Source: Chitinophagia bacterium
GTDB taxonomy: Bacteria; Bacteroidota; Bacteroidia; Chitinophagales; Chitinophagaceae
Length of the DNA: 43,289 nucleotides
Reading direction: 5' to 3'
Assembly: GCA_009928005.1 (NCBI GenBank)
Contig: RFVO01000008.1
Location: 1-43,289, forward strand
Both the position numbers and the translations under genes were made by a program. A model generated the notes under the pieces. It was not told where the DNA came from. It searched no databases and saw only the letters and a program-made list of their open reading frames with translations. Positions within the stretch are counted from its first letter, which is position 1. Each line of letters starts with the position of its first letter. Positions 26,659-34,944 of the stretch are shown here, in pieces.

Positions 26659-29031
26659 CTAGTTTCTTATAGGTCTTCCTGAAGTAATCACCGATTGAAT
26701 TCTTTCCAAAGTTTTTTTCTGTCCACATAAACTCAAAAAGGCTTCTCTTTCTAAATCGAGTAAGTATTGCTCATTTACTAAAGTAGGCTCACTTAAATCA
26801 CCACCACACATTACATAGGCTAATTTTTTAGCCACTAATACATCGTGATCTGTTGCATAACCTGCTCTCCACATACCATTGATACCAGCGTAAAGTGCTC
26901 CTAGGCCTGCTTTTCCAAGCACTTTAATATCTTTTCTTTGTTGAGGTTGTGTATAGCCTGCTTTAAATAATTGAAGTGCTTGATCTTTAGCATTTGCTAT
27001 GCGGCGTGATTGATTCAGTACAATAAAGTCTTGCCCCTTTCTTAAAATGCCCATATCCATGGCTTCACTTGCAGAAGTAGCTACTTTGGCAGTTGCTATA
27101 TTCATAAACCTTTTATTGAGTGTAATAGTTTCTGGTTCGTCTACATGCATTTCATCAGAAGCGCGTAAAACAAATTCTTTGGTACCACCACCGCCTGGAA
27201 TTACACCAATACCTAATTCTACCAAACCCACATAGGTTTCTGCTGCGGCACAAATACTATCGGCATGTAAATTCATTTCACAGCCACCACCTAAACAAAG
27301 TCCGTGTGGAGCTGTAACAACTGGAATAGAAGAATACCTTACACGCATCATTGCATTTTGAAAAGTACGAATTGCCATATCTAATTCTTCATAATCTTGT
27401 TCAATAGCTAACATAAATATCATACCCACATTCGCACCTGCACTAAATAAATTACCATCGTTGGCAATGACAAGTCCATTGTACTTTTCTTCAGCAAGGG
27501 CAATAGATTTATTTAATCCTTCTAATACTTCTCCTCCAATACTGTTCATTTTGGTATTCCAACTAAAACCTGCTACACCATCTCCTATATCTACTAAATG
27601 ACAAGCACTGTTTTTCCAAATTGTTTTTTCTTGGAAGTCAGATAAGATAATAAATGAATCGGCACCTGGTATTAATTTATAAGCATCTGTCACTACATCA
27701 TAATAATAACGTTTACCCTCTTGTACTTTATAGAAGCTTAACCCTTTTTGTGACAGCTTCTCCACCCAGGCTGCTACTGCGTATCCACCTGCCTTCATAT
27801 CGGTAATAACGGTTGCAACATCAAGTGCATCCCAGGTTTCAAAAGCACCAATTTCCCAACCAAAACCTGCTTTTAGAGCGTCATCAAGACGATATAATTC
27901 ATCACTAATTTCTGGAATTCTATGACTTACATAAGAGAATAATGCAAAGTGAAACTGTCTTACAAATTCACCAGCTTTATCTTTTGCTTGGTATAAAGAT
28001 TTTATTCTAGCAGGTAAACTTTCAATTGCTTTAGCGGCTCCAATAGATGCCATTTTAGTTTTTACGCGCGGTTCGTATTCAAAAGTTTTTAAATTTAGTG
28101 TTAATATTTCTTTTGAAGTAGCGGTTTTTATTTTCTTAAAAAATCCTTGACCTGTTTTATCACCTAACCAATTTTGTGCCACCATTTTTTCTAACCAAGG
28201 GGGCAAAGTAAAAATATTTTTTGCTTCATCATTAGGGCAATTCGCAGCCACCCCTGCGGCTACTTTTACTAAAGTGTCAATACCTACTACATCGGCGGTT
28301 CTAAAAGTAGCCGATTTAGGACGACCCATTAAAGGCCCAGTGATAGCTTCTATTTCGTCAATACTTAATTCTAATTTTTCCATGATATGCAAAACGCTCA
28401 TCATGCTATAAACCCCAACCCTGTTAGCAATAAAGGCAGGTGTGTCTTTACATAAAACTGTAGTTTTTCCTAAAAAAACATCTCCATAATGCATATGAAA
28501 ATCTATTATGGCTGGATCGGTTTTAGTAGTAGGAATAATTTCAAGTAAGCGTAAATATCGAGGAGGATTAAAAAAATGTGTTCCACAAAAATGCTTTTGA
28601 AAATCTTCACTGCGTCCTTCTGCCATTAAATGAATGGGAATTCCAGAAGTATTGGAGCTAACTAATGTCCCTGGCTTTCTATATTTTTCTACTTGATCGT
28701 ATATGAGTTTTTTAATATCTAATCTTTCTACTACTACTTCTATTATCCAATCCACATTTGAAATTTTAGCCATATCGTCTGTAAAATTTCCAGTGCTAAT
28801 ATTGGACGAAAATTTTTGTAAGTATAAAGGAGAAGGGTTAGATTTTATAGATGCTTGCAAAGAACTATCTACCAATTTATTTCTTTCTTTAGCATTCTTG
28901 CTTTCTTCAGTACCCGGATTCAACATATCTAACAACAATACTTCTACACCTATGCCTGCAAAATGACAAGCAATACGTGAACCCATTACACCACTGCCTA
29001 AAACGGCTACTTTTTTGATTGAACGTTGCAT
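26659..29031 (-). CDS. 3-hydroxyacyl-CoA dehydrogenase / enoyl-CoA hydratase fusion (FadN-type)
   Basis: This 790-residue cytosolic beta-oxidation enzyme hydrates enoyl-CoA and oxidises the 3-hydroxyacyl-CoA with NAD. The dehydrogenase comes first: VLGSGVMGSRIA (Gly12, 14, 17), SSNTSGIPI, GTHFFNPPRYLRLLE, then a C-terminal dehydrogenase domain (WLGDKTGQGFF). The crotonase domain is in the C-terminal part, with GLCLGGGCEMNLHAD and GLVELGIGVIPGGGGT, both catalytic Glu present. This order is that of Bacillus FadN and opposite to E. coli FadB. The thiolase and acyl-CoA dehydrogenase partners that often accompany it are not here. A candidate promoter lies at 29048-29079. Confidence 0.93.
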   Translation of the reverse strand: MQRSIKKVAVLGSGVMGSRIACHFAGIGVEVLLLDMLNPGTEESKNAKERNKLVDSSLQASIKSNPSPLYLQKFSSNISTGNFTDDMAKISNVDWIIEVVVERLDIKKLIYDQVEKYRKPGTLVSSNTSGIPIHLMAEGRSEDFQKHFCGTHFFNPPRYLRLLEIIPTTKTDPAIIDFHMHYGDVFLGKTTVLCKDTPAFIANRVGVYSMMSVLHIMEKLELSIDEIEAITGPLMGRPKSATFRTADVVGIDTLVKVAAGVAANCPNDEAKNIFTLPPWLEKMVAQNWLGDKTGQGFFKKIKTATSKEILTLNLKTFEYEPRVKTKMASIGAAKAIESLPARIKSLYQAKDKAGEFVRQFHFALFSYVSHRIPEISDELYRLDDALKAGFGWEIGAFETWDALDVATVITDMKAGGYAVAAWVEKLSQKGLSFYKVQEGKRYYYDVVTDAYKLIPGADSFIILSDFQEKTIWKNSACHLVDIGDGVAGFSWNTKMNSIGGEVLEGLNKSIALAEEKYNGLVIANDGNLFSAGANVGMIFMLAIEQDYEELDMAIRTFQNAMMRVRYSSIPVVTAPHGLCLGGGCEMNLHADSICAAAETYVGLVELGIGVIPGGGGTKEFVLRASDEMHVDEPETITLNKRFMNIATAKVATSASEAMDMGILRKGQDFIVLNQSRRIANAKDQALQLFKAGYTQPQQRKDIKVLGKAGLGALYAGINGMWRAGYATDHDVLVAKKLAYVMCGGDLSEPTLVNEQYLLDLEREAFLSLCGQKKTLERIQSVITSGRPIRN

Positions 29032-29047
29032 AAATAAAGCATTTTTG

Positions 29048-29079
29048 TAAAATTAGTTAGTTATGCAACTATTTTCAAA
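29048..29079 (-). promoter_or_regulatory. Candidate promoter of the HAD/ECH fusion gene
   Basis: On the minus strand TTTG (complement of 29076-29079) is followed after 20 bases by TAATTTTA (complement of 29048-29055), one mismatch from TAnnTTTG. It lies 16 bases before the ATG at 29031. Confidence 0.4.
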
Positions 29080-29146
29080 AAAACTTTTCATTTTCGGGTA
29101 TTTTTTTTGCCACTGGTTGCGTCATTTGACCTTTTAACAAATGCAC

Positions 29147-29177
29147 CTTGTAGGTAGGGGGCTTTGAACTACATTTG
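29147..29177 (+). promoter_or_regulatory. Promoter of gatC and the downstream ATPase gene, ATG four bases after -7
   Basis: CTTG at 29147-29150 is followed after 19 bases by TACATTTG at 29170-29177, a perfect -7 element. The gatC ATG at 29182 begins four bases later, so transcription should start at or next to the start codon. Confidence 0.65.
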
Positions 29178-29181
29178 TATT

Positions 29182-29472
29182 ATGCAAGTTGATTCTAAAT
29201 TAGTTAGCCATTTAGCGCAATTATCTAAATTAAATGTGGCGCCTGAAAAAATGGAGAAATTAGTGGCCGATATGCAGGATTTAGTGGGGTTTGTAGAAAA
29301 GTTAAATGAATTAGATACTTCAGGCATTGCCCCTTTAATGCATATGGGTGATACTAAAAATATGCTTCGTGAAGATATCGTGGAAGGTTCAATTCCAAAT
29401 GCCGAAGCCTTGAAAAATGCGCCAGCTTCAGATGGAACTTTCTTTAAAGTACCTAAAGTAATAAGTAAATAA
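29182..29472 (+). CDS. gatC: Asp/Glu-tRNA(Asn/Gln) amidotransferase subunit C
   Basis: This 96-residue small subunit of the GatCAB amidotransferase, which converts mischarged Glu-tRNA(Gln) or Asp-tRNA(Asn) to the correct amide, shows the family pattern: VSHLAQLSKLNV, a heptad helix, LNELDTSGIAPL, LREDIVEGS and a C-terminal FFKVPKVI. gatA and gatB are elsewhere, which is common. An in-frame ATG at 29164 lies upstream of the -7 element, so the ATG at 29182 is the probable start. The ABC ATPase gene follows after six bases. Confidence 0.94.
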   Translation: MQVDSKLVSHLAQLSKLNVAPEKMEKLVADMQDLVGFVEKLNELDTSGIAPLMHMGDTKNMLREDIVEGSIPNAEALKNAPASDGTFFKVPKVISK

Positions 29473-29478
29473 AATAGT

Positions 29479-30180
29479 ATGTCATCAGTTATTCAATTAA
29501 GAGATCTTCAAAAAAGTTATTTCATGGCGGGCCAAGCCATACCAGTGTTAAAGGGTATTAATCTTGATATTCTTAAAAATGAATACGTTGCTTTAATGGG
29601 CCCATCTGGAAGTGGTAAGAGTACACTAATGAATATTTTAGGTTGTTTAGATTCTCCTACAAGTGGTATGTATAATTTGAATGGACATGATGTAAGTAAA
29701 ATGAGCGATGATGAATTAGCAGGTATTAGAAATGTGGAAATTGGTTTTGTTTTCCAACAATTTAATTTATTACCTCGTTTGTCTGCTGCAGAAAACGTTG
29801 CCTTGCCATTAGTTTATGCAGGTATTTCGAAAAAAGATAGAATAGAAAGAGCCATGGTGGCACTTGAAAAAGTGGGCTTGGCTGAAAGAAGTCATCATAA
29901 ATCCAATGAATTAAGTGGTGGTCAAATTCAACGTGTAGCCATTGCACGCGCTTTAGTTAATAACCCTTCTATTTTATTAGCAGATGAGCCTACTGGAAAC
30001 CTAGACTCTAAAACCTCAGTGGAAGTTATGGAGCTTTTTGGAAAAATACATTCTTCAGGTAATACGGTCATTTTAGTAACCCACGAAGAGGATATCGCTC
30101 ATTATGCACACAGAGTGGTGCGCTTAAGAGATGGTCTTGTGGAAACCGACACTTTAAATAAGAATGTTTCTCATTTCTAA
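29479..30180 (+). CDS. ABC transporter ATPase, MacB/LolD-like, no adjacent permease
   Basis: This 233-residue nucleotide-binding subunit carries Walker [11 protein letters not shown]-loop [11 protein letters not shown], signature [15 protein letters not shown], Walker [14 protein letters not shown] and switch His in VTHEEDIA. The [17 protein letters not shown] pattern is that of the MacB/LolD/FtsE group, which drives extrusion or lipoprotein-release permeases. No permease gene is next to it; it shares a transcript with gatC (six-base gap), so its partner must be encoded elsewhere. The specific substrate cannot be told. Confidence 0.9.
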   Translation: MSSVIQLRDLQKSYFMAGQAIPVLKGINLDILKNEYVALMGPSGSGKSTLMNILGCLDSPTSGMYNLNGHDVSKMSDDELAGIRNVEIGFVFQQFNLLPRLSAAENVALPLVYAGISKKDRIERAMVALEKVGLAERSHHKSNELSGGQIQRVAIARALVNNPSILLADEPTGNLDSKTSVEVMELFGKIHSSGNTVILVTHEEDIAHYAHRVVRLRDGLVETDTLNKNVSHF

Positions 30181-30205
30181 TATTCCTATTTGAACTTTAT
30201 TTTAT

Positions 30206-30213
30206 TAGTTTTG
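30206..30213 (+). promoter_or_regulatory. Candidate -7 element upstream of the cobalamin adenosyltransferase gene
   Basis: TAGTTTTG at 30206-30213 matches TAnnTTTG, but no good -33 is found at the right spacing. It would give a leader of about 55 bases before the ATG at 30273. Confidence 0.35.
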
Positions 30214-30272
30214 TTAGTATCTAAAACCCGGTATTCTTTTACCTATTTTAAAGCTGGGTTACTATAAGCATT

Positions 30273-30827
30273 ATGAAAATTTACACAAAAGCAGGCGATT
30301 TAGGTAGTACTTCATTAATTGGGGGTACCCGTGTTCCAAAAAGCCATATTCGTATTGAATCATATGGTACTGTAGATGAGCTAAATTCTTTCATTGGTTT
30401 ATTAATAGATTTAGTTACAAATGCTGAAATTAAAGCAGTTTTAAAAGAAGTTCAAGACAGATTATTTACTGTGGGATCTTCTTTGGCCTGTGATCCAGAT
30501 AAAGAACCCGAGTTAAAAATTCCCGATTTAAAAGAAGACGATATTACATATTTAGAATCTCTAATGGATAAAATGAACGAGGACTTGGAACCTATGAAGT
30601 CTTTTATTTTACCTGGCGGACATCAAGCTATTTCTACCGCTCATATTGCGCGTTGTGTATGTCGAAGGGCAGAACGTTGGTGCGTTAATTTACAAGAAGA
30701 AGATTTATTTGTAGAACCCATGGTCATAAAATATTTGAACAGACTAAGTGATTACTTATTTGTCTTATCAAGATATATTGGTTATTTGAATGGGGTGCCA
30801 GACTCTCCTTGGAAACCAAGGGTATAA
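30273..30827 (+). CDS. Cob(I)alamin adenosyltransferase, PduO type
   Basis: This 184-residue cytosolic enzyme transfers adenosyl from ATP to cob(I)alamin to make adenosylcobalamin. It shows MKIYTKAGDLGSTSLIGG and RIESYGTVDELNSFIG at the N-terminus, and CRRAERW with YLNRLSDYLFVLSRY at the C-terminus, all PduO-family signatures forming the trimer active site. No other cobalamin gene is nearby, and the 92-base upstream gap is too short for a full cobalamin riboswitch. It could serve a salvage pathway feeding methylmalonyl-CoA mutase or ribonucleotide reductase (inference). Confidence 0.95.
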   Translation: MKIYTKAGDLGSTSLIGGTRVPKSHIRIESYGTVDELNSFIGLLIDLVTNAEIKAVLKEVQDRLFTVGSSLACDPDKEPELKIPDLKEDDITYLESLMDKMNEDLEPMKSFILPGGHQAISTAHIARCVCRRAERWCVNLQEEDLFVEPMVIKYLNRLSDYLFVLSRYIGYLNGVPDSPWKPRV

Positions 30828-30865
30828 ATAATAGACTAATTAATAGATTAAATAAGAGTCAAGTC

Positions 30866-31534
30866 TTATATAAATTTCCCGTCTTTCATTGTTAAACTAC
30901 GGTTGCTCATAGTAGCCAATGATTCATTGTGTGTTACTATTAAAAAACTTTGGTTCATTTCATTTCTTAAACGAACAAATAATTGATGTAAGGCATTTGC
31001 GTTTTCGCTATCTAAATTTCCCGTAGGTTCATCTGCAAAAATAAGTGCAGGGCTATTTAATAATGCACGGGCCACTGCTACTCTTTGTTGTTCTCCTCCA
31101 GACAAACTATGTGGTTTTTTATCCATTTTATCTGATAGCCCCATAAAGTCTAAAAGTTCTGAGGCCTTCTGATGAATTTGTTTGGAAGGCATTTTGGCAA
31201 TCCATCCTGGAATGGAAACATTTTCAATGGCAGTGAATTCTGGAAGTAAATGATGGAATTGAAAAACAAATCCAATTTTTTGATTTCTGTAATGGGCTAA
31301 TGCAGTTTCAGATAATTGGCTTATATCTTGATGCTCAAAAAATACCTGTCCTTTATCGGCTTTTTCTAAACTACTTACTATGTATAAAAGTGTTGATTTC
31401 CCGGCACCTGAGGGTCCAACAATACTAACTAATTCCCCTCGCTTGACCTCCAAGGAGACACCTTTGAGCACAGATACAGGCCCATATTGTTTACATATGT
31501 CCTTGGCTACTAGTAGATTTGGCGTTGACTCCAT
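30866..31534 (-). CDS. LolD-like ABC transporter ATPase
   Basis: This 222-residue nucleotide-binding protein has Walker A GPSGAGKST, Q-loop FVFQFHHLLPEF, signature LSGGEQQRVAVARAL, Walker [14 protein letters not shown] and switch His in VTHNESLA. HHLLPEFTAIENVSIP is close to LolD, the ATPase that powers release of outer-membrane lipoproteins from the inner membrane with LolC/E. No permease is adjacent, as often for LolD in Bacteroidota. It is divergent from the DUF2795 gene across a 119-base region holding a promoter for each. Confidence 0.88.
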   Translation of the reverse strand: MESTPNLLVAKDICKQYGPVSVLKGVSLEVKRGELVSIVGPSGAGKSTLLYIVSSLEKADKGQVFFEHQDISQLSETALAHYRNQKIGFVFQFHHLLPEFTAIENVSIPGWIAKMPSKQIHQKASELLDFMGLSDKMDKKPHSLSGGEQQRVAVARALLNSPALIFADEPTGNLDSENANALHQLFVRLRNEMNQSFLIVTHNESLATMSNRSLTMKDGKFI

Positions 31535-31538
31535 ATTA

Positions 31539-31546
31539 CAAACCTA
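31539..31546 (-). promoter_or_regulatory. -7 promoter element of the LolD-like gene, ATG four bases downstream
   Basis: On the minus strand TAGGTTTG, a perfect TAnnTTTG, ends four bases before the ATG at 31534. No clear -33 is seen. A leaderless transcript is predicted. Confidence 0.5.
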
Positions 31547-31608
31547 GCAATTCCCGGTCAAATTTGACTAAATTTAAAGATTTGTTTACATCCTGTAGAA
31601 AAAACAGA

Positions 31609-31639
31609 TTTGGTTATATCATTTATACGGCTACTTTTG
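31609..31639 (+). promoter_or_regulatory. Promoter of the DUF2795 gene
   Basis: TTTG at 31609-31612 is followed after 19 bases by TACTTTTG at 31632-31639, both perfect. The ATG at 31654 lies 14 bases downstream. Confidence 0.75.
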
Positions 31640-31653
31640 CAAAAAATAACGCT

Positions 31654-31875
31654 ATGTTTTGGACTTTAGAATTAGCCAGCTTTTTAGAAGAAGCTCCTTG
31701 GCCAGCTACCAAAGATGAATTGATTGATTATTCAATTAGAAGTGGTGCACCCATTGAAGTAGTCGAGAACTTACAAGAGCTAGAAGATGAGGGTGAAGTG
31801 TATGAAAGTATTGAAGACATATGGCCAGACTATCCAAGTCACGACGATTTTATGTTTAACGAAGACGAGTACTAA
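31654..31875 (+). CDS. Small acidic DUF2795 domain protein
   Basis: This 73-residue protein is very acidic toward its end. It reads as a DUF2795 protein: LELASFLEEAPWPATKDELIDYSIRSG fits the domain's helix-turn-helix-like pattern (shown here in parts: LEEAPWPATKDELIDY, then APIEVVENLQELEDEG). The tail DIWPDYPSHDDF ends in FNEDEY. Close relatives are widespread and strongly conserved in Bacteroidota, but no function is known to me. The frame is open further upstream, but the promoter at 31609-31639 and the family N-terminus fix the start at 31654. A strong terminator follows. Confidence 0.85.
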   Translation: MFWTLELASFLEEAPWPATKDELIDYSIRSGAPIEVVENLQELEDEGEVYESIEDIWPDYPSHDDFMFNEDEY

Positions 31876-31933
31876 TTTTTTATGGACTGCTTGAAAAGCT
31901 AAGTACATAAAAATTAGTTTCTTGTGATTTTAT

Positions 31934-31969
31934 AAAAAAAGTCCCACATATTATTGCGGGACTTTTTTT
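31934..31969. terminator. Bidirectional terminator between DUF2795 and SemiSWEET genes
   Basis: AAAAAAAGTCCC at 31934-31945 and GGGACTTTTTTT at 31958-31969 form a perfect 12-bp stem with a 12-base loop. The A/T-run on each side lets it work on both strands between these convergent genes. Confidence 0.9.
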
Positions 31970-32017
31970 ATTTAGATGGGTTAGTAATTATTTTCTAAAC
32001 GTTGTATATTTCAATTA

Positions 32018-32290
32018 TTAAAAAGTCAATTTAAAATAAAGCAACATTAAACTTAATGTAAGTACAATTGTATTAGCCACAAGCACTGGTTTACTTTTAA
32101 TTAAATAAGCATAGGTTAACCAAACGATACAACTGAAATTCACAATAAGTATCATTAGTAGGCTAAGACTTTCTACATTTTTTGTTTGCCAAGTTAAATA
32201 AACCTGTGGTATAAAAGTGACACAGCTTAGCACTGAGCCAAGGTATCCAATCGCTTCTACTAATTTTGGGTTTATTGCTTTTTGATTCAT
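32018..32290 (-). CDS. SemiSWEET / PQ-loop small sugar transporter
   Basis: This 90-residue membrane protein has three predicted helices (about residues 11-30, 42-62 and 68-87), the half-unit layout of bacterial SemiSWEETs, which dimerise to carry sugars. The PQ motif is in TFIPQVYLTWQTKNVESLS, and the central region has NFSCIVWLTYAYL. Substrate is not evident; sucrose or glucose are known for relatives. It starts 44 bases after fabI on the same strand and may share its transcript. Confidence 0.88.
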   Translation of the reverse strand: MNQKAINPKLVEAIGYLGSVLSCVTFIPQVYLTWQTKNVESLSLLMILIVNFSCIVWLTYAYLIKSKPVLVANTIVLTLSLMLLYFKLTF

Positions 32291-32334
32291 TGTCTTTTTG
32301 CTTCAGTAGGGGCTGTCAATTTGCCTTTCTGTGT

Positions 32335-33156
32335 TTATGCTTCTGTGATACCTGCCTTTTGCATAATTAAATCACTTACACCAGTAGTAGAATACCCACC
32401 ATCATGAAATAAGTTTTGCATTGTTACCATTTTGGTTAAATCGGAGAATAAAGTTACACAATAATTAGCGCAATCTTCTGCACTTGCATTACCTAATGGA
32501 GCAATAGCATCGGCATAATCAAAGAAGTCGCCAAAACCTTTAATACCTGTTCCTGCAGTTGTTTTAGTAGGAGACTGAGAAACTGTATTTACACGTACTT
32601 TATTTCTTAAACCATAATGATAACCAAAGCTACGCGCAATAGATTCAAGTAATGCTTTAATATCGGCCATATCGGTATAAAATGGGAAGGTTCTTTGAGC
32701 AGCTGCATAAGTAAGTGCTACCACACTTGCATAGTCGTTCAAAGCATCCATTTTATAAGCAACACTTAACATTTTATGTAAGCTCATCGCAGATACATCT
32801 ACGCCCTTTGCATAATAATCATAGTTCAATTCAGGGTAGGCAATTTTTTTACGAATATTCACACTCATTCCAATTGAATGTAAAACGAAGTCAATTTTAC
32901 CACCTAAGATTTCTTGTGATTGCGTAAATAAGTTGGTTAACTCCTCTACGCTAGTAGCGTCGGCAGGTACAATTTTAGAATTTGTTTTTTCTGCAAGTGC
33001 ATTAATCTCACCCATACGCATAGCGATAGGTGCATTGGTTAACACAAAGGTCGCACCTTCTTCATGTGCTTTCTCTGCCACTTTCCAGGCAATAGAATTG
33101 CTATCTAATGCACCTGTAATAATTCCTCTTTTTCCTTTTAGTAAATTGTACGCCAT
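32335..33156 (-). CDS. fabI: Enoyl-ACP reductase (NADH), FabI
   Basis: This 273-residue short-chain dehydrogenase fold enzyme performs the last reduction of each fatty-acid elongation cycle. It has the FabI-type nucleotide loop GALDSNSIAWKVA, FVLHSIGM, and the catalytic Tyr160 and Lys167 with spacing Y-x6-K; Tyr150 corresponds to the second conserved Tyr. RVNTVSQSPTKT matches the substrate-loop region. The sequence is rather divergent from proteobacterial FabI, as usual for Bacteroidota. fabD at the window end belongs to the same pathway but is not linked in an operon. Confidence 0.94.
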   Translation of the reverse strand: MAYNLLKGKRGIITGALDSNSIAWKVAEKAHEEGATFVLTNAPIAMRMGEINALAEKTNSKIVPADATSVEELTNLFTQSQEILGGKIDFVLHSIGMSVNIRKKIAYPELNYDYYAKGVDVSAMSLHKMLSVAYKMDALNDYASVVALTYAAAQRTFPFYTDMADIKALLESIARSFGYHYGLRNKVRVNTVSQSPTKTTAGTGIKGFGDFFDYADAIAPLGNASAEDCANYCVTLFSDLTKMVTMQNLFHDGGYSTTGVSDLIMQKAGITEA

Positions 33157-33230
33157 TTGAATGGTTTATTTATTTGCTGTAAAAATAATTATAATATTTT
33201 ATAAAAAGACAATATTAAACTAGTAATACA

Positions 33231-34886
33231 CTAGGAAGCTAGTAGTTCTTTGGCATTGTCTAAGGCCGATTTGCTAGGCGGGTCGCCACCAATCATTGTA
33301 GCAATATGTTGGACACGCTCTTTGGCATCCAAGGTTTTCAAATAAGTATGGGTGGTGCTTCCTTTTTGTTCTTTATAAACATATAAATGTGCATTGCCCT
33401 TTGCAGCAATTTGAGGTTGGTGGGTAATACATAAAACCTGTCTGGCTTGGCCTAAGTTTTGTAAAAGAAGTCCCACTTGTTTAGCAGGCTCTCCAGAAAT
33501 ACCGGTATCTATTTCATCAAAAATCATGGTAGGTAGGTCCACTGATTTTGCCACCAATGATTTGATGCAAAGCATTAACCTGCTTAATTCCCCACCACTT
33601 GCCACCTTTTTAATAGGCTCAAATTTTTGGGTATTATTAGCATCAAATAAAATATCTACTTTGTCTTTACCAAATAAATGATAAGGAACTTCGTCAATAG
33701 TTACTTTTATTTTAGCATTGGGCATACCCACTTGGTGTAATAATTTATTGACATTATTTGTAAGGGGAGTCATCTGTTTTTCTCTCTTCGTAGTTAACAC
33801 GGCAGCTGATGAAATCACATCTTTCTCTAATTTTTTAACTAAAGTTGTAAGCTCATTAATTTGATCATTCAAGTTTAGTACTTCAGATAAATCTTTTTCT
33901 AACTGCGTTGCAATACTTAATAGTTCTGCGGTGGTTTGTACTTTGTGTTTTTTCAATAAATTATAACCAAGAGAAAGACGCTCTTGAATAGTTACAATTT
34001 TTTTATCGTCAAATTCTATTTTATCTTGCCAAGTATTTAATTCGCTAGCAATATCTGCAATTTCAATTTGTGCTGCTTTTAATCTAGTTACAATGTCAGC
34101 AAAATTGGGCTGCCATTTTACAATGTTTTCTAAATTATGCCCCATTTGTTTTAATTGCTGCACAATGGGGTTATCGGAATGGTCTAAAATTTGAATGGAG
34201 GCAGCTAATTGAGATTTAATACCCACCGCATTCTCTAAAAACTTTAATTCCTGCTCTAAATTTTCTAATTCATTTTCCTGTAATTGTAAGCTGACTAGTT
34301 CTTCGTGTAAATGTTGCTTATAGCTTTCAGTTTTTTCAAAATCTTCTTTTTTTGTAATAAGACTTTGTAATTTTTTCTCATTTTCTTTCCAGTTGGTAAA
34401 TGAGTTTTGGTATGCTACTAATTCTTTTTGGGTTGAAGCGAGCGCATCAATAACCGTGCGTTGAAAATCGGTATCGCCCAAGGCCATGGTATCGAATTGT
34501 TGGTGAAGGTCTACTAGTTTGCTGGTTAAGTCTTTTAAAATAGTAAGTGTAACAGGTGTATCGTTTATAAATGCTCTCGATTTTCCTTGTGCGTTAATTT
34601 CTCTTCTAATAATAAGTTCATCGTTTGATTCAATTTCATTTTCTTCAAAAAATGAACTATATATTTTAGCATCTGTTAACTTAAATATTCCTTCAATAAA
34701 ACATTTCCTACTAGCGTCTCTGCAAACTGAACTATCGGCGCGGTCTCCTAATATTAAACCAAGGGCACCCATAATTATACTCTTGCCTGCACCTGTTTCC
34801 CCTGTAATAACAGAGAGTTGGTTGGATAGATCAATACTTAGATGATCTATTAAGATATAATTTTGTATTTCTAATTTAGTTAACAT
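33231..34886 (-). CDS. recN: DNA repair protein RecN
   Basis: This 551-residue SMC-like ATPase acts in double-strand break repair. The N-terminal ATPase half has QNYILIDHLSIDL and Walker A G29-E-T-G-A-G-K-S36, then LVDLHQQFDTMAL. A long coiled coil follows (about 150-370), and the C-terminal half has the ABC signature SGGELSRLMLCIK, Walker B MIFDEIDTGISGEPA and ITHQPQIAAKG. A TTG four codons upstream extends the frame, but the ATG at 34886 gives the canonical RecN N-terminus. It lies between fabI and a TPR gene on the same strand. Confidence 0.96.
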   Translation of the reverse strand: MLTKLEIQNYILIDHLSIDLSNQLSVITGETGAGKSIIMGALGLILGDRADSSVCRDASRKCFIEGIFKLTDAKIYSSFFEENEIESNDELIIRREINAQGKSRAFINDTPVTLTILKDLTSKLVDLHQQFDTMALGDTDFQRTVIDALASTQKELVAYQNSFTNWKENEKKLQSLITKKEDFEKTESYKQHLHEELVSLQLQENELENLEQELKFLENAVGIKSQLAASIQILDHSDNPIVQQLKQMGHNLENIVKWQPNFADIVTRLKAAQIEIADIASELNTWQDKIEFDDKKIVTIQERLSLGYNLLKKHKVQTTAELLSIATQLEKDLSEVLNLNDQINELTTLVKKLEKDVISSAAVLTTKREKQMTPLTNNVNKLLHQVGMPNAKIKVTIDEVPYHLFGKDKVDILFDANNTQKFEPIKKVASGGELSRLMLCIKSLVAKSVDLPTMIFDEIDTGISGEPAKQVGLLLQNLGQARQVLCITHQPQIAAKGNAHLYVYKEQKGSTTHTYLKTLDAKERVQHIATMIGGDPPSKSALDNAKELLAS

Positions 34887-34944
34887 CGCAAGCTGCAATA
34901 TACATTACCCGAATATGATGCACAAATTTTGTTACTAAGAATGG

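Noticed and set aside
30181-30272. Cobalamin riboswitch upstream of the PduO-type gene
   Set aside because: The gap is 92 bases, far shorter than a cobalamin riboswitch, and no B12-box-like sequence was seen.
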